Part shown: piece by piece, positions 26,864-36,096 of the stretch | How the letters are laid out: every line of letters begins with the position of its first letter | Numbering within the stretch: position 1 is the stretch's first letter | NCBI RefSeq assembly: GCF_017255415.1 | Contig: NZ_JAFJZZ010000003.1 | Span: 186,001-250,000 of the forward strand | Direction of reading: 5' to 3' | From: Clostridium aminobutyricum | GTDB lineage: Bacteria; Bacillota; Clostridia; Peptostreptococcales; Anaerovoracaceae | Length of the DNA: 64,000 nucleotides | Position numbers and translations under genes: made by a program | Notes under the pieces: model-generated | Told to the model about the DNA's origin: nothing | Database searches by the model: none | Seen by the model: the letters and a program-made list of their open reading frames with translations, nothing else

Positions 26864-28192
26864 ATGATGAAAATTTCAATTATAGGTAGTGGATATGTAG
26901 GCCTGGTTACCGGCGTATGCCTATCTGATTTCGGTTGGCAGGTGACTTGTGTGGACCAAAACGAAGAGATCATTCATAAGCTGAATCAAGGCATAGCTCC
27001 TATATACGAACCGGGTCTTGATGATTTATTATTAAAGAATTTATATAATAAACGAATTAGCTTTACTACTGACATAAAGCAGTCCGTCATGGATGCCGAC
27101 ATCATTTTTATTGCGGTAGGTACACCTCAAAATAATGATGGAAGTGCTAACTTAACAAATGTTTTCGAAGTGGCTCACCAAATTGGTCATTTCATGAACA
27201 GTAAAAAAATTATAGTAGATAAGTCAACTGTTCCTGTTGGAACGGGCCAATTAGTTAAAAAGATTATACGGGAAGAATTGGAGGCTAGGGAGTTAAACCT
27301 TGATTATGACATGGTTTCTAATCCTGAGTTTCTAAGGCAAGGCTCGGCCATATATGATTTCACTCATGCGGACCGGGTAGTAATCGGAGCTGAATCTCAG
27401 GAAGCAATTGATGCAATGAAGGAAGTTTATCGAGTTTTATTTATCAATGAGACTCCTTTTTTAATTGTAAATATTGAGACGGCAGAGATGGTGAAGTATG
27501 CATCAAATGCATTTCTTGCTACAAAAATATCGTTTATCAATGAGCTAACAGAGTTATGTGAAAAAACCGGTGCAAATATACAACAGGTTGCAACGGGAAT
27601 GGGGATGGACGGCAGGATCGGGTCTAAGTTCCTGCATGCGGGGCCGGGCTATGGAGGAAGCTGCTTCCCAAAAGATACAAAGGCTTTACTACATATTGGC
27701 AATCAGCAGCAATGTAATCTTGGTATCATAAAGGCTACCATAGAAGCAAACGAAAAACAAAAACATAGGATGGTTGAGATTATAGCTCAAGCAATGGGTT
27801 CTTTAAACGGCAAACGAATTGGTGTATTAGGGTTGGCGTTTAAAAATAATACGGATGATATGAGGGAAGCACCCTCCCTTGATATATTAAATGAGCTGGC
27901 ATTACAAGGCACCCAGTTCAGGGTCTACGATCCAAAAGCAATGCAAAATGCTAAAAAATTATTTCATGCGGGACAAATACCAATAATCAAATATTGTGAT
28001 GATGAATATGATGCATCCCTGGATATGGATGCCATAATATTGATGACCGAATGGAATCAATTCCGAAGCTTAAATTTAGATCACATTAAAAAAAATATGC
28101 GTGGCAATTACTTTTTTGACTTTCGAAATATTTACTCAAAGGAGATCATGGTACAAAAAGGATTTCAGTATTATTGCGTAGGGAGAAGCTAA
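26864..28192 (+). CDS. UDP-glucose 6-dehydrogenase
   Basis: This enzyme oxidises UDP-glucose to UDP-glucuronate with two NAD. The N-terminal Rossmann motif ISIIGSGYVGLVTG is followed by VDKSTVPVGTG, the EFLREG-like phrase NPEFLRQGSAI, and the catalytic Cys in GPGYGGSCFPKDTKAL. The C-terminal domain has LGLAFKNNTDDMREAPS. Start ATG 26864 (or 26867) follows GAGG; codons further upstream in frame overlap the glycosyltransferase stop and lack a ribosome site. Length is about 442 aa, normal for bacterial Ugd/TuaD. Confidence 0.93.
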   Translation: MMKISIIGSGYVGLVTGVCLSDFGWQVTCVDQNEEIIHKLNQGIAPIYEPGLDDLLLKNLYNKRISFTTDIKQSVMDADIIFIAVGTPQNNDGSANLTNVFEVAHQIGHFMNSKKIIVDKSTVPVGTGQLVKKIIREELEARELNLDYDMVSNPEFLRQGSAIYDFTHADRVVIGAESQEAIDAMKEVYRVLFINETPFLIVNIETAEMVKYASNAFLATKISFINELTELCEKTGANIQQVATGMGMDGRIGSKFLHAGPGYGGSCFPKDTKALLHIGNQQQCNLGIIKATIEANEKQKHRMVEIIAQAMGSLNGKRIGVLGLAFKNNTDDMREAPSLDILNELALQGTQFRVYDPKAMQNAKKLFHAGQIPIIKYCDDEYDASLDMDAIILMTEWNQFRSLNLDHIKKNMRGNYFFDFRNIYSKEIMVQKGFQYYCVGRS

Positions 28193-28227
28193 AGAATCTA
28201 TTTTGTTAAGTCAGAGAAATATTTCTA

Positions 28228-28803
28228 TTGCATCTGCTGATGAAACTAGTTTTGTCGCTGCAGTCCATTCATAATGATTTTGATTCTGTGCTTCACAAGC
28301 TTGGCGTAACTTACGCTGGTGGTAATTATGATCCAAGTGTCCTTGTAGAGGCAAAAGGTTATACCGGAATGTCCGAAAGTGAAATGCGTTCAGCTGTACG
28401 AAATCAGTATTCGGAGAACATGACACTTAAAGAGTGTATACTTATGTCGGATGAATTAGCAAAATTAGGGTTAGAAACAACGGCTTATGGAAGGACTATC
28501 GCAGATAGAATTTTTTCAAGTCTTTCTATAAGCAGTGGAGAAAAAGCGAATACCTCTTCTGGTGGAATAGGGGTAAAAAAGATATTTGACGTTATGCTTG
28601 AAATACCTCTGAATTTTGATAGTATGAAAAAATCCGTTGAATCCCATAGATCACCGGAGGGGAGTTTAGTTTTCAGCTATGACATCACACTTTCCAAAGG
28701 GGATATGTTTAAAGGGTTACTCGCATGGTTTGGCGGAAGTGAAGTATATGGCATTGATATGTCGGACAAGGCGGGTATCGCAGCGAAGATCAGGAGATCC
28801 TAG
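28228..28803 (+). CDS. Hypothetical protein, possibly 5'-truncated, 191 aa or less
   Basis: There is no clear ribosome site before the first start (TTG 28228) or the ATG at 28240. Another frame just upstream reads LSQRNISIASADETSFVAAVHS before stopping at 28271, and looks coding. A frameshift at the 5' end is therefore possible. The visible protein is soluble, with a Gly/Ser-rich middle (SGEKANTSSGGIG) and a C-terminal part with GLLAWFGGSEVYGIDMSDKAG. I recognise no family. Confidence 0.45.
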   Translation: MHLLMKLVLSLQSIHNDFDSVLHKLGVTYAGGNYDPSVLVEAKGYTGMSESEMRSAVRNQYSENMTLKECILMSDELAKLGLETTAYGRTIADRIFSSLSISSGEKANTSSGGIGVKKIFDVMLEIPLNFDSMKKSVESHRSPEGSLVFSYDITLSKGDMFKGLLAWFGGSEVYGIDMSDKAGIAAKIRRS

Positions 28804-28865
28804 AGGCATTAGCACCAACGGTCCATGAAGCCATTTTGCGGATCATTTTGAAATTGAAAGCTAGG

Positions 28866-28892
28866 AAGGCGGCCCAATCAGGGCCGCCTTTT
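28866..28892 (+). terminator. Strong GC-rich terminator
   Basis: AAGGCGGCCC (28866-28875) pairs perfectly with GGGCCGCCTT (28881-28890) with a 5-base loop and T tail. Confidence 0.85.
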
Positions 28893-28993
28893 GAGACGGA
28901 AAAAAGTAGGAGCATACAAGTCAATAAAATCGCTTATATTATACTTTTCACAATATCATCATAATACTTTACGCAAGTATCGGTGGAATTGCT

Positions 28994-29941
28994 TTATTTA
29001 AATACGGATTCCAAGGCTGCAAGTCGTGGAAGCCGAACCCCAAGTCTTCGCGCATCCGTCAGCACATCTCTTGGATAAAGGCTCGTTAACTCATAACTTG
29101 AATGCCCAGTGCTTTCGAGCAATTTCATAAAGGCATTTGGCAGATTATCACCACCAAGAAATTTTTGCATAACAAATCCCGTCAGCCCTGCCGGAAGATT
29201 TAACAGAAAAACTACACTCCGGCTTGGTTTATCCCCTTTTGCTTTTAACAAGGGAAGCATCTCGCGCATCAGCAGAATGGACTCTTTAATATGAGCAGAG
29301 GAATTCAAGAGATTAATGTATCCACCTACTTTCAACGTTTGAGCTGCGAGCCCTGCATTTAAAACAAAATGGAACCACAGCCAGCTGCGAAAGTCTTTCG
29401 GCTCAGATACTGAAAAACCGGCTTTGTGGAAAAGTTCACGCACCGACTGATACCTCGCAGTGTGGTTTGAGTCTCCTACACTTCCCATATAGATTGTTTT
29501 CATGAACCCACTTTTCAACGTATTAGCATCGAATCCTCCGCCTCCCCCTGGGAAGCCCCATACCAGCTGTTCCTGTGGCAATGAAGAAACGACTTTCTGT
29601 GGCTCATCCCACATGTTATTGAATATCAATACCGTGGCCTTGCCAATGCGGGAGCTTAAAAAAGTGGCGGCTTCACTAAACTGATTATGGTTTACACTTA
29701 CAATAATCAAGTCATAATCATGGTCTGCACTCAACTCTTCTCTCATTGTGATCGGCCATTTTGCTTTTATCAAAGCTCCCTTGGAACGCATTCTGCCATC
29801 AAGTATTTCCAAATTTACAAAAGGACCATACTGGGCAGACTTCCCCGGACGTACATAGAACTCCACCTGGTTCCCTGATTTCTCCAATGCCCAAGCATAG
29901 GTTGTTGCAATGACACCGCGACCAAACATTAATATTTTCAT
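28994..29941 (-). CDS. Ketopantoate reductase-family oxidoreductase (PanE/ApbA-like), 315 aa
   Basis: The N-terminal NAD(P) motif is KILMFGRGVIATTYAWALEKSG, with GRG in place of the common GxG followed by AxG. The family phrases NHNQFSEAATFL and IFNNMWDEPQ, and a Gly-rich WGFPGGGGGF, follow; the last segment is longer in Gly than in true PanE. Pantothenate synthesis is unlikely since no pan genes are near. These divergent PanE-like reductases often act on other 2-oxo acids. It is divergent from a TetR regulator with which it shares a 190-base control region. Confidence 0.75.
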   Translation of the reverse strand: MKILMFGRGVIATTYAWALEKSGNQVEFYVRPGKSAQYGPFVNLEILDGRMRSKGALIKAKWPITMREELSADHDYDLIIVSVNHNQFSEAATFLSSRIGKATVLIFNNMWDEPQKVVSSLPQEQLVWGFPGGGGGFDANTLKSGFMKTIYMGSVGDSNHTARYQSVRELFHKAGFSVSEPKDFRSWLWFHFVLNAGLAAQTLKVGGYINLLNSSAHIKESILLMREMLPLLKAKGDKPSRSVVFLLNLPAGLTGFVMQKFLGGDNLPNAFMKLLESTGHSSYELTSLYPRDVLTDARRLGVRLPRLAALESVFK

Positions 29942-29988
29942 TGGATTTTCTCCTTTATTCGGACTATTTTTAACATGAGTTGATTTTT

Positions 29989-30000
29989 GAACAAATGTTC
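29989..30000. promoter_or_regulatory. Palindrome in the TetR / reductase intergenic region
   Basis: GAACAAATGTTC is a perfect 12-bp palindrome between the divergent genes, about 50 bases upstream of the reductase start. It is a candidate operator for the neighbouring TetR. A related TTGTTCAATT lies near 30027. Confidence 0.45.
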
Positions 30001-30133
30001 TATATAATTATCCTAGCAAAGCAAATTGTTCAATTCAATGGGTAAAACAGTGGATTTTGTTGATTAATTAACAGAATGAAGCGTTTTGTTCATTAAATAC
30101 AGTCCGAATTTTATATATTTTAAGGAGAAAACC

Positions 30134-30709
30134 ATGGACAGGCGAATTAAAAAATCAAAGGAAGCGATTATCGATGCTTTTGTCTCACTAATGACCGAAA
30201 AAAACTTTGATCAAATTACAATAAATGAAATTGCAGATCGGGCTAATGTAAATAGAGGAACCGTCTATTTACATTATGTGGATAAGTATGATCTGCTGGA
30301 TCAGTGTATCGAAACACATTTAAATCAATTATTCATAAGCTGTTTACCTGACATCAATTCCACTGATTTTACTTCAGAATCTTCGCTGCTCCGTACGTTT
30401 GAATATTTGGAGCAGCATTCTCTCTTCTACAGCACGATGCTGACCAATAAAGGCGTTCCCGCCTTTCGGAATCGTTTGCTTACCATGGCAGTGGAGAGCC
30501 TAGACAGTCAAATTGTCGTTAAGGACATCCATAATGGGCTAAACAAGGAAATTTTGATACAATTTCTTGCCTCGGCTGCGGTTGGCCTATTGGAATGGTG
30601 GATTACCCATTCAATGCCATATCCTGCCATGGAGATGGTAAAACAATTTTCGCTGTTACTGGAACAATTTCAATTAGCAGATCAATTCTCGGACTATAAT
30701 AAATCGTAA
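30134..30709 (+). CDS. TetR/AcrR-family transcriptional regulator, 191 aa
   Basis: The N-terminal HTH is clear: KEAIIDAFVSLMTEKNFDQITINEIADRANVNRGTVYLHYVDKYDLL, residues about 8-54 in pieces. The C-terminal part is the ligand and dimer domain of the TetR_C_33-like group. Start ATG 30134 follows AAGGAG (30122-30127); an open frame 16 codons longer has no ribosome site. Divergent from the ketopantoate reductase-like gene, which it probably represses. Confidence 0.9.
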   Translation: MDRRIKKSKEAIIDAFVSLMTEKNFDQITINEIADRANVNRGTVYLHYVDKYDLLDQCIETHLNQLFISCLPDINSTDFTSESSLLRTFEYLEQHSLFYSTMLTNKGVPAFRNRLLTMAVESLDSQIVVKDIHNGLNKEILIQFLASAAVGLLEWWITHSMPYPAMEMVKQFSLLLEQFQLADQFSDYNKS

Positions 30710-30733
30710 GGGATGAATAAGATGACAGTACAG

Positions 30734-30786
30734 GAGGCTAAGTTTTAGGCCAACATAAGCGACCTATATTTAGCCTCTTTTTTATA
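30734..30786 (+). terminator. Terminator of the tetR gene
   Basis: GAGGCTAA (30734-30741) pairs with TTAGCCTC (30770-30777), followed by a T-run. Confidence 0.8.
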
Positions 30787-30826
30787 CTTAAAAACAGAAA
30801 GAGAGAGGGTATATCTGATACGGAAT

Positions 30827-31348
30827 TTAAAATTTATTGAAATGGAGCTTTTGATATAGCAGCTGATTTTCTTCATAAGGCTTTTTTTCCTCCGCAGGAT
30901 AACCCATGGCAATCATACATTCCACACTATATTGCTCCGGTATTTCCAGCACCTTTCTAATATATTCTTCCGCTTTCTCTTGTTCCGTATGGAATCGTTC
31001 TCTTACTTGAATCCAACAGGAACCCAGACCTAAATCCTGTACAGTCAATTGAATAATAGTTGCTGCTACGGAAGTATCTTCAATCCATACATCACTTGCA
31101 TTCTTGTCCGCTATTACTACAATTGCTAAAGGTGCATCGGCTAAAAACTGCGGGCCAGGTTCTCGGCATAAAGAAAGTTGCTGAAGCAGTTCCGCATCGG
31201 TGACGGCAATAAACTGCCAAGGTCTTATCGACCGTGATGATGGAGATAGCAAAGCACTTTTCAGAATGACATCTATTTTCTCCTTTTCTACTTCCTTATT
31301 TTGAAACTTTCTAATGCTTCTTCTGGATTTTAAAATATCAAATAACAT
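30827..31348 (-). CDS. Nitroreductase-family FMN protein, 173 aa
   Basis: This is a small NAD(P)H-dependent flavin reductase family protein. The N-terminal FMN-contact motif SRRSIRKFQNKEVE and the SPSSRSIRPWQFIAV segment are clear, as is GLGSCWIQVRER in the centre and IAMGYPAEEKKP near the end. The physiological substrate (quinone, nitroaromatic or flavin) cannot be deduced. RBS AAGGAGG precedes ATG on the minus strand. It is monocistronic. Confidence 0.9.
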   Translation of the reverse strand: MLFDILKSRRSIRKFQNKEVEKEKIDVILKSALLSPSSRSIRPWQFIAVTDAELLQQLSLCREPGPQFLADAPLAIVVIADKNASDVWIEDTSVAATIIQLTVQDLGLGSCWIQVRERFHTEQEKAEEYIRKVLEIPEQYSVECMIAMGYPAEEKKPYEENQLLYQKLHFNKF

Positions 31349-31505
31349 GATTAATATCCTCCTTAAACTTTATAAGTTTATTGTTCCTTTTAAGATAAAT
31401 AAATTCTTATAACTAGTTTTTGATAGATTTCCTATAGATATTCCTTTATTATATATTGACAATGGCATGAGTCAATCCCATACGGTTCAATATATAGGAG
31501 AAATT

Positions 31506-31604
31506 ATGCAATTTCCTACGATTGGAATGGCTATAGCATTATCTCTGGCTCAATTCCGGTTGCCTTACTTAGGAGAATATGGTAGTGTAAATTTAATTGA
31601 ATAG
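31506..31604 (+). CDS. Possible small protein, 32 aa
   Basis: ATG follows TATAGGAG (31493-31500) and the frame encodes a start MQFPTIGMAIALSLAQFRLP and a short polar tail. TTGACA (31456-31461) lies upstream but no good -10 is spaced to it. I recognise no family; it may be a small membrane-associated peptide or another gene-start remnant. The rest of the gap 31349-31644 shows nothing else. Confidence 0.3.
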   Translation: MQFPTIGMAIALSLAQFRLPYLGEYGSVNLIE

Positions 31605-31644
31605 TCTGCATGGTTTGCCGTGCTGAAGGATAGGAGGTAGTTGT

Positions 31645-33138
31645 ATGTCAAGTGCATCGAAATTAGATTATATTATGAGAGCGCTAAAAATTTCTGGAAC
31701 AGAAGCGGCTTCTTATATGCAAATTGATCCGACGACTATCAGTAAGTGGCGAACAAATCAACGAAAAATTCCATATAAAAACGGGCAAGCCAGACAATTA
31801 TCGGAATTCCTTTTGCACAAAGAAAAAGAGCAAAATTCTCAAGTAATCTTAAACATTTTGAAGACATTAAAAGAAGACATACATCCGGAAAGTTTGGAGC
31901 AGCAAATTGAAGTGTTGAGCTTTTGGCTTACCGAAGAAAAATTAGAACCGCCGAGTACGCAAAATGCGCAACTTCCGGTTTTTACGCCTAAAAACGGATA
32001 CAACACCAACATAAACATTTTTCTTCATGAAGAAGGCATTGATGAGGCGATAGCCTATTATATGGATTATGTGCTGCGCTTGCCGCCGCCGCAAACAATT
32101 TATCTGATAGATCATTCCGGGATTAATTGGACCAGAGGTGATGAGCTTACTGAAAAGCAGGTACGAATTAACTCTTGCATGCGGTATTTCCGGACGATTT
32201 TACGGTATGGACATAAGATCGTCATTGTTGACTGTGACACGGATATTTACCGACCCTACCGTGCTATTTTTCGATGGATGGAGCTCTACCTTTCGGATGG
32301 AGTCGAGGTATGGAGTCATCCGCCTATGCATGATGCTTACTATTATACGAATTTTGTCGTGGAAAAGGAGATTGTTTTACAGTGTATTTCAAATTCCAAT
32401 TCCGGCGAGAAACCGCACAGCATGCTTTATACAAACAAAGAAACGATTGATTTTTTTGCAAACACCGCATCCCTTATTTTGAAAAAATCCAAACGGCTAA
32501 TTGAGACAGTTGCCGCGAAAGATCTTTTAACTTTTTTAGAAATTACACGAAAAAGTTTAAAACCAAACCGGAATATCTATATCATGAATCCTTCGTTCAC
32601 GTTGCAAATAATTGATGTGAATTTGCTTCGAGAAATTCTTGAAACGAATGGCATATCGGAGTTCAAGATAGAGCAATATATTTCTGCTGCCCAAAAAATA
32701 CGACGCCTGCAAATGATTCATCCGTATTTCTATGTATGTAATCTTGACTTTTTGGAGAATTTTGTGTCAGCAGCGTATGTGGAGGACAGTAATTTGTCAG
32801 AAATTTGCGAGGCTAAAATCATTCTGTCAAAAGAACATCAGCGAAAAATCATCGATTCGATCATGCAGTCATCGGCATACAAAAGCAACAGGATGGTTTT
32901 TACATCTTTTAGCTATCTAAATACCATACCAAATAATCTGAGTATACTGGTGCAAGAGGACGGCTTTGTTGCGGCATGGAACGTAAAAAAGTATAAGAAA
33001 CGGTTATACTGCTTAAATCTCGATGTGATTTCCGGTTTCTACAGGTACATTGACGATTTAAAAACTACAATTCCCAAAATCTGTTGGGATAGAGAGTGGA
33101 GAGACAAACAACTGCTGCGAATCAGAGAGGTTCTGTAA
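31645..33138 (+). CDS. XRE-like HTH protein with large uncharacterised C-terminal domain, 497 aa
   Basis: Residues about 4-55 form an XRE-type HTH (IMRALKISGTEAASYMQID, then TTISKWRTNQRKIP). The remaining 440 residues are soluble and mixed alpha/beta, with an acidic stretch IVIVDCDTDIYRPYRAIFRW and no known enzymatic motif I can name. The large tail suggests a sensor or effector domain. It precedes a glutamine synthetase-like gene (290-base gap with a terminator between) and may regulate nitrogen or amine metabolism; that link is inference from position only. Confidence 0.7.
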   Translation: MSSASKLDYIMRALKISGTEAASYMQIDPTTISKWRTNQRKIPYKNGQARQLSEFLLHKEKEQNSQVILNILKTLKEDIHPESLEQQIEVLSFWLTEEKLEPPSTQNAQLPVFTPKNGYNTNINIFLHEEGIDEAIAYYMDYVLRLPPPQTIYLIDHSGINWTRGDELTEKQVRINSCMRYFRTILRYGHKIVIVDCDTDIYRPYRAIFRWMELYLSDGVEVWSHPPMHDAYYYTNFVVEKEIVLQCISNSNSGEKPHSMLYTNKETIDFFANTASLILKKSKRLIETVAAKDLLTFLEITRKSLKPNRNIYIMNPSFTLQIIDVNLLREILETNGISEFKIEQYISAAQKIRRLQMIHPYFYVCNLDFLENFVSAAYVEDSNLSEICEAKIILSKEHQRKIIDSIMQSSAYKSNRMVFTSFSYLNTIPNNLSILVQEDGFVAAWNVKKYKKRLYCLNLDVISGFYRYIDDLKTTIPKICWDREWRDKQLLRIREVL

Positions 33139-33150
33139 TAGGAATATAAA

Positions 33151-33180
33151 AAAGGCATTGAATCGTCAATGCCTTTTTTT
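33151..33180 (+). terminator. Terminator of the HTH protein gene
   Basis: AAAGGCATTGA (33151-33161) pairs perfectly with TCAATGCCTTT (33166-33176), loop ATCG, followed by T-run. Confidence 0.9.
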
Positions 33181-33331
33181 ATTGCCAAACATTGGCGTAA
33201 TATTGGCATATTGTTTTTATGAATCATACTTGACTCCGAATTGGCGCAAGGATATAATCAAACCAATAAAAACATATAATATATATATGTTTAGTTTGAA
33301 TTGAATATGGATACAAGGAAAGGGTTTTGGT

Positions 33332-33418
33332 ATGTGTGGCATTTTTAGATATGTTAATTACGGAGATTGTCTAAGTCAACTCTGGATGGCACTATATATG
33401 CCTTGGAATAAGAAATGA
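33332..33418 (+). pseudogene. Class II glutamine amidotransferase N-terminal remnant (28 codons)
   Basis: The frame begins MCGIFRYVNYGD. In class II amidotransferases (GFAT, PurF, GlxB families) the protein starts MCGIFGYVN-like, with Cys2 as nucleophile. After about 13 residues similarity is lost and a stop comes at codon 29. An AAGG-G element precedes the ATG. It lies directly before a glutamine synthetase-like gene, where such amidotransferases are often encoded. It is best read as a deletion remnant. Confidence 0.45.
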
Positions 33419-33428
33419 GAAAGAAGTT

Positions 33429-34742
33429 ATGAGTTACACAATACAAGATTTAGAAAAAGTGAAAGCGTATATAAAAGAGCATCTTATTGATTCAGTTGAA
33501 ATCGGATTTGCAGACATCAATGGCAGTATTATCGGCAAACGTCTGCCTGCAAGATTTTTACTGGAACATATGACTTCCGGTACCGGCGTGTGCCGTGCTC
33601 CGTTGACTTGGGATATCCAATCGGAATATTTCTCGACATCGAAATTTGCCGGATTCGAATATGGCGCTTCAGATATGATTTTGAAGCCTGATTATTCTAC
33701 TCTGCGTGAAATTCCATGGAGAAAAGGAACGGCGTTTGTACTCGCCGATCTAGACATTGATACGGGGGAGCGAATTCAGGTAGCACCGCGTCAAATCCTA
33801 AAAAATGTTTTGGCACGGCTTGAAAACATCGGCTATACGGCAAAAGTGGGTTCAGAAATTGAATTTTATCTGTTGGATGAAAACAAGAGGTCGATTTTTG
33901 GCGGCAAACAGGCTTATTCCATTGGCAAAGCCAGTCAATTCAGCGATATTATTGACCAGCTGCAAAGAAATTTAGAGGCTTTTAATATTCCGGTGGAAGC
34001 AATTCATACGGAATATGGACCAGGTCAGATAGAAGTGATTTTTGAATATTCCGATGCACTTACCAATGCGGATAACACGATTATTGGGCGTAATGCCATC
34101 AAAGAAATAGCCCGCAAAAATGGACTTTATGCCACGTTTATGGCGAAGCCTTGGGACACTGAATCGGGCAGTGGATATCATCTGCATCAAAGCCTTTGGA
34201 CCAAAGAGGGGAGAAATGCCTTTGCCGAAGATAAAAATGTCCTCGAACAATATGCGGCTGGACTTCTCAGCGGAACCAGTGAATTCATGGCCCTTGTATC
34301 CCCTACGGTAAATTCCTACAAACGACTTACTGATATGTCTTTTGCTCCTACAAAAGTAGGAATTGGTTATGATAACCGAACTGTTTCGACAAGATTGGTA
34401 GGTCATGGAAACAGTACGAGAATTGAACAGCGTACCGGGGCCGCCGATGCAAATGCCTATTTTCTGATTGCGGCATCCATCGCATCCGGATTATACGGGT
34501 TGGAGCATAAATTGCCGGCTTCAAGGCTCATTGAAGGCAATGGTTATTTTAATGATGAGCTTCCAAACATCCCGCGGACACTAAAAGACGCAGCTGTTTT
34601 ATTTGATAAAAGCGAAAAAGCGATTGAGTATTTCGGTAAAGACTTCGTTGAAATATTCAGCGAGCTGATCCATTTTGATATTTCTGTCCACGATACAACA
34701 GTGAGCGATTGGGAACGGGATAGATATTTGGAAAATTCATAA
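33429..34742 (+). CDS. Glutamine synthetase-like ligase (type I fold), 437 aa
   Basis: This is an ATP-dependent ligase of the glutamine synthetase superfamily. Metal and substrate motifs are VGSEIEFYLLD (catalytic Glu residues), HTEYGPGQIEV, GSGYHLHQSLW (His loop), then GHGNSTRIEQRTGAADANAY. The sequence resembles the GlnT/PuuA-like branch (gamma-glutamylation of amines) at least as much as housekeeping GlnA. The NRxSxxRIP signature of GlnA is altered to HGNSTRIEQR. Substrate is open: ammonia, a polyamine or another amine. The N-terminal beta-grasp part is present, so the protein is full length. Confidence 0.82.
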   Translation: MSYTIQDLEKVKAYIKEHLIDSVEIGFADINGSIIGKRLPARFLLEHMTSGTGVCRAPLTWDIQSEYFSTSKFAGFEYGASDMILKPDYSTLREIPWRKGTAFVLADLDIDTGERIQVAPRQILKNVLARLENIGYTAKVGSEIEFYLLDENKRSIFGGKQAYSIGKASQFSDIIDQLQRNLEAFNIPVEAIHTEYGPGQIEVIFEYSDALTNADNTIIGRNAIKEIARKNGLYATFMAKPWDTESGSGYHLHQSLWTKEGRNAFAEDKNVLEQYAAGLLSGTSEFMALVSPTVNSYKRLTDMSFAPTKVGIGYDNRTVSTRLVGHGNSTRIEQRTGAADANAYFLIAASIASGLYGLEHKLPASRLIEGNGYFNDELPNIPRTLKDAAVLFDKSEKAIEYFGKDFVEIFSELIHFDISVHDTTVSDWERDRYLENS

Positions 34743-34779
34743 TACATAGATCGTTCCGGTGGAGCGGAAGCTGACCTTT

Positions 34780-36021
34780 CTAAAGATTGTCTTTTAATCC
34801 TACGCATGGGACCTTTGAATTTAAAAATAGTATCCAGCCAAGCAGTGGAAGCACAGAAAAAATCGTAATAAGTATGCCTAAGCCTGTTACTATATTTCCC
34901 CAAGGCATAGAAGCTATTAACATTCCTATGCTGCCCAGAACTGTGAACAGTGTATTTATTAATGAAGAGGCTGAACCGGTATCACTCTTTTGCTGATCAA
35001 AAAGTACGTTTGTGCTGAAAGGGCGTATAATGGTACCAGCTAATGACATGAGAACGAAGGACAGCCAAAAGAAAATCGGCGTTAAGGTCCCAACTGTCAT
35101 TACTAAAATTCCGCTTAAGATGGACAGTCCGAAAATCAGGGATGCGAACCTCCTTTTATCCATATTGCTTAAAAACTTGAGATAGATGAAGGGTCCAAAG
35201 ATGGAAATCAAGGCATTGGCTGCAAAGTAATAGCTGTAAGCTTGAGCGCTAAGATCAAAGTAGTCCACATAAATATAGGCTGAAACAGCGATATAGCCCA
35301 TAAATGGGAGTGCGCTTAAGGAAAATATCACTGCCGGTAAAATAAAGCTTTTATTTTTTGCTACAACAACCAGAAGCCCAAGAGCACCGAATAAAGTCCC
35401 ATTATACCGATCTTCGTTTTTCAGCGTTTCCTGAAATAATATGGCTAACAGTAAGTTTATCGCACTGATTACCGCCAAAGCCCAGAAGGTTCCTCGCCAA
35501 TCTGAAAATTTTAACATGAAGGCGCCGACCACAGGCGCAAGCATAGGTGCAAGCCCGGAAATAGATTGGCAAACAGCCAATATGGTCTCTCTTTTTTTCC
35601 CTGAAAAGGAATCCTTAATAACAGCAATGGAAACAGACGTAATGCCGCCCGCGCCTATCCCCTGAAAAATTCTGGCTAAAATAAGAAAATAGATATTAAA
35701 AGAAAGAGCACAAGCGACGCTGCATATCATGTATATAATGCTTCCCGTTAACAGGATAGATTTTCTGCCATATTTGTCACTTAAAGGTCCCCAAAACAAA
35801 ATCCCCATGGCATAAAAAATGAAAAATGTGCTTAGTGTTAAGTTGGTAATGGCGGAACTGCATCCAAAATATGTGTTCATATATGGTAATGCGGGCAAAT
35901 ACATATCCGTTGAAAGAGGGATAAACATATTCATCAAAGCAATGAAACTGATAAGTCCTTTTCTTCCTAAATAAATTTGCCTTTCAGCTGTTTGACTAAT
36001 CTTATTATTTACTTCATACAT
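34780..36021 (-). CDS. Bcr/CflA-type MFS drug efflux transporter
   Basis: This is a 12-helix major facilitator of the DHA1 Bcr/CflA group. The first helix carries MFIPLSTDMYLPALPYM, the signature of this group. The loop 2-3 motif GPLSDKYGRKS and the helix 5 motif GLAPMLAPVVGAFML are present. Start MYEVNNK (36021) follows AGGAG on the minus strand; the open frame 12 codons longer lacks one. The gene follows a MarR regulator on the same strand (75-base gap), so a drug-inducible marR-pump operon is likely. Confidence 0.9.
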   Translation of the reverse strand: MYEVNNKISQTAERQIYLGRKGLISFIALMNMFIPLSTDMYLPALPYMNTYFGCSSAITNLTLSTFFIFYAMGILFWGPLSDKYGRKSILLTGSIIYMICSVACALSFNIYFLILARIFQGIGAGGITSVSIAVIKDSFSGKKRETILAVCQSISGLAPMLAPVVGAFMLKFSDWRGTFWALAVISAINLLLAILFQETLKNEDRYNGTLFGALGLLVVVAKNKSFILPAVIFSLSALPFMGYIAVSAYIYVDYFDLSAQAYSYYFAANALISIFGPFIYLKFLSNMDKRRFASLIFGLSILSGILVMTVGTLTPIFFWLSFVLMSLAGTIIRPFSTNVLFDQQKSDTGSASSLINTLFTVLGSIGMLIASMPWGNIVTGLGILITIFSVLPLLGWILFLNSKVPCVGLKDNL

Positions 36022-36096
36022 TCTGATAAATCTCCTAACAATTGCGTCATATGCCACATAATTCTTAAATAGACCGGAGATCTTTAGCTTTATGTT

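Noticed and set aside
33972-34406. 144-codon minus-strand frame over the glutamine synthetase-like gene
   Set aside because: Shadow of a conserved enzyme gene; composition is not coding-like.
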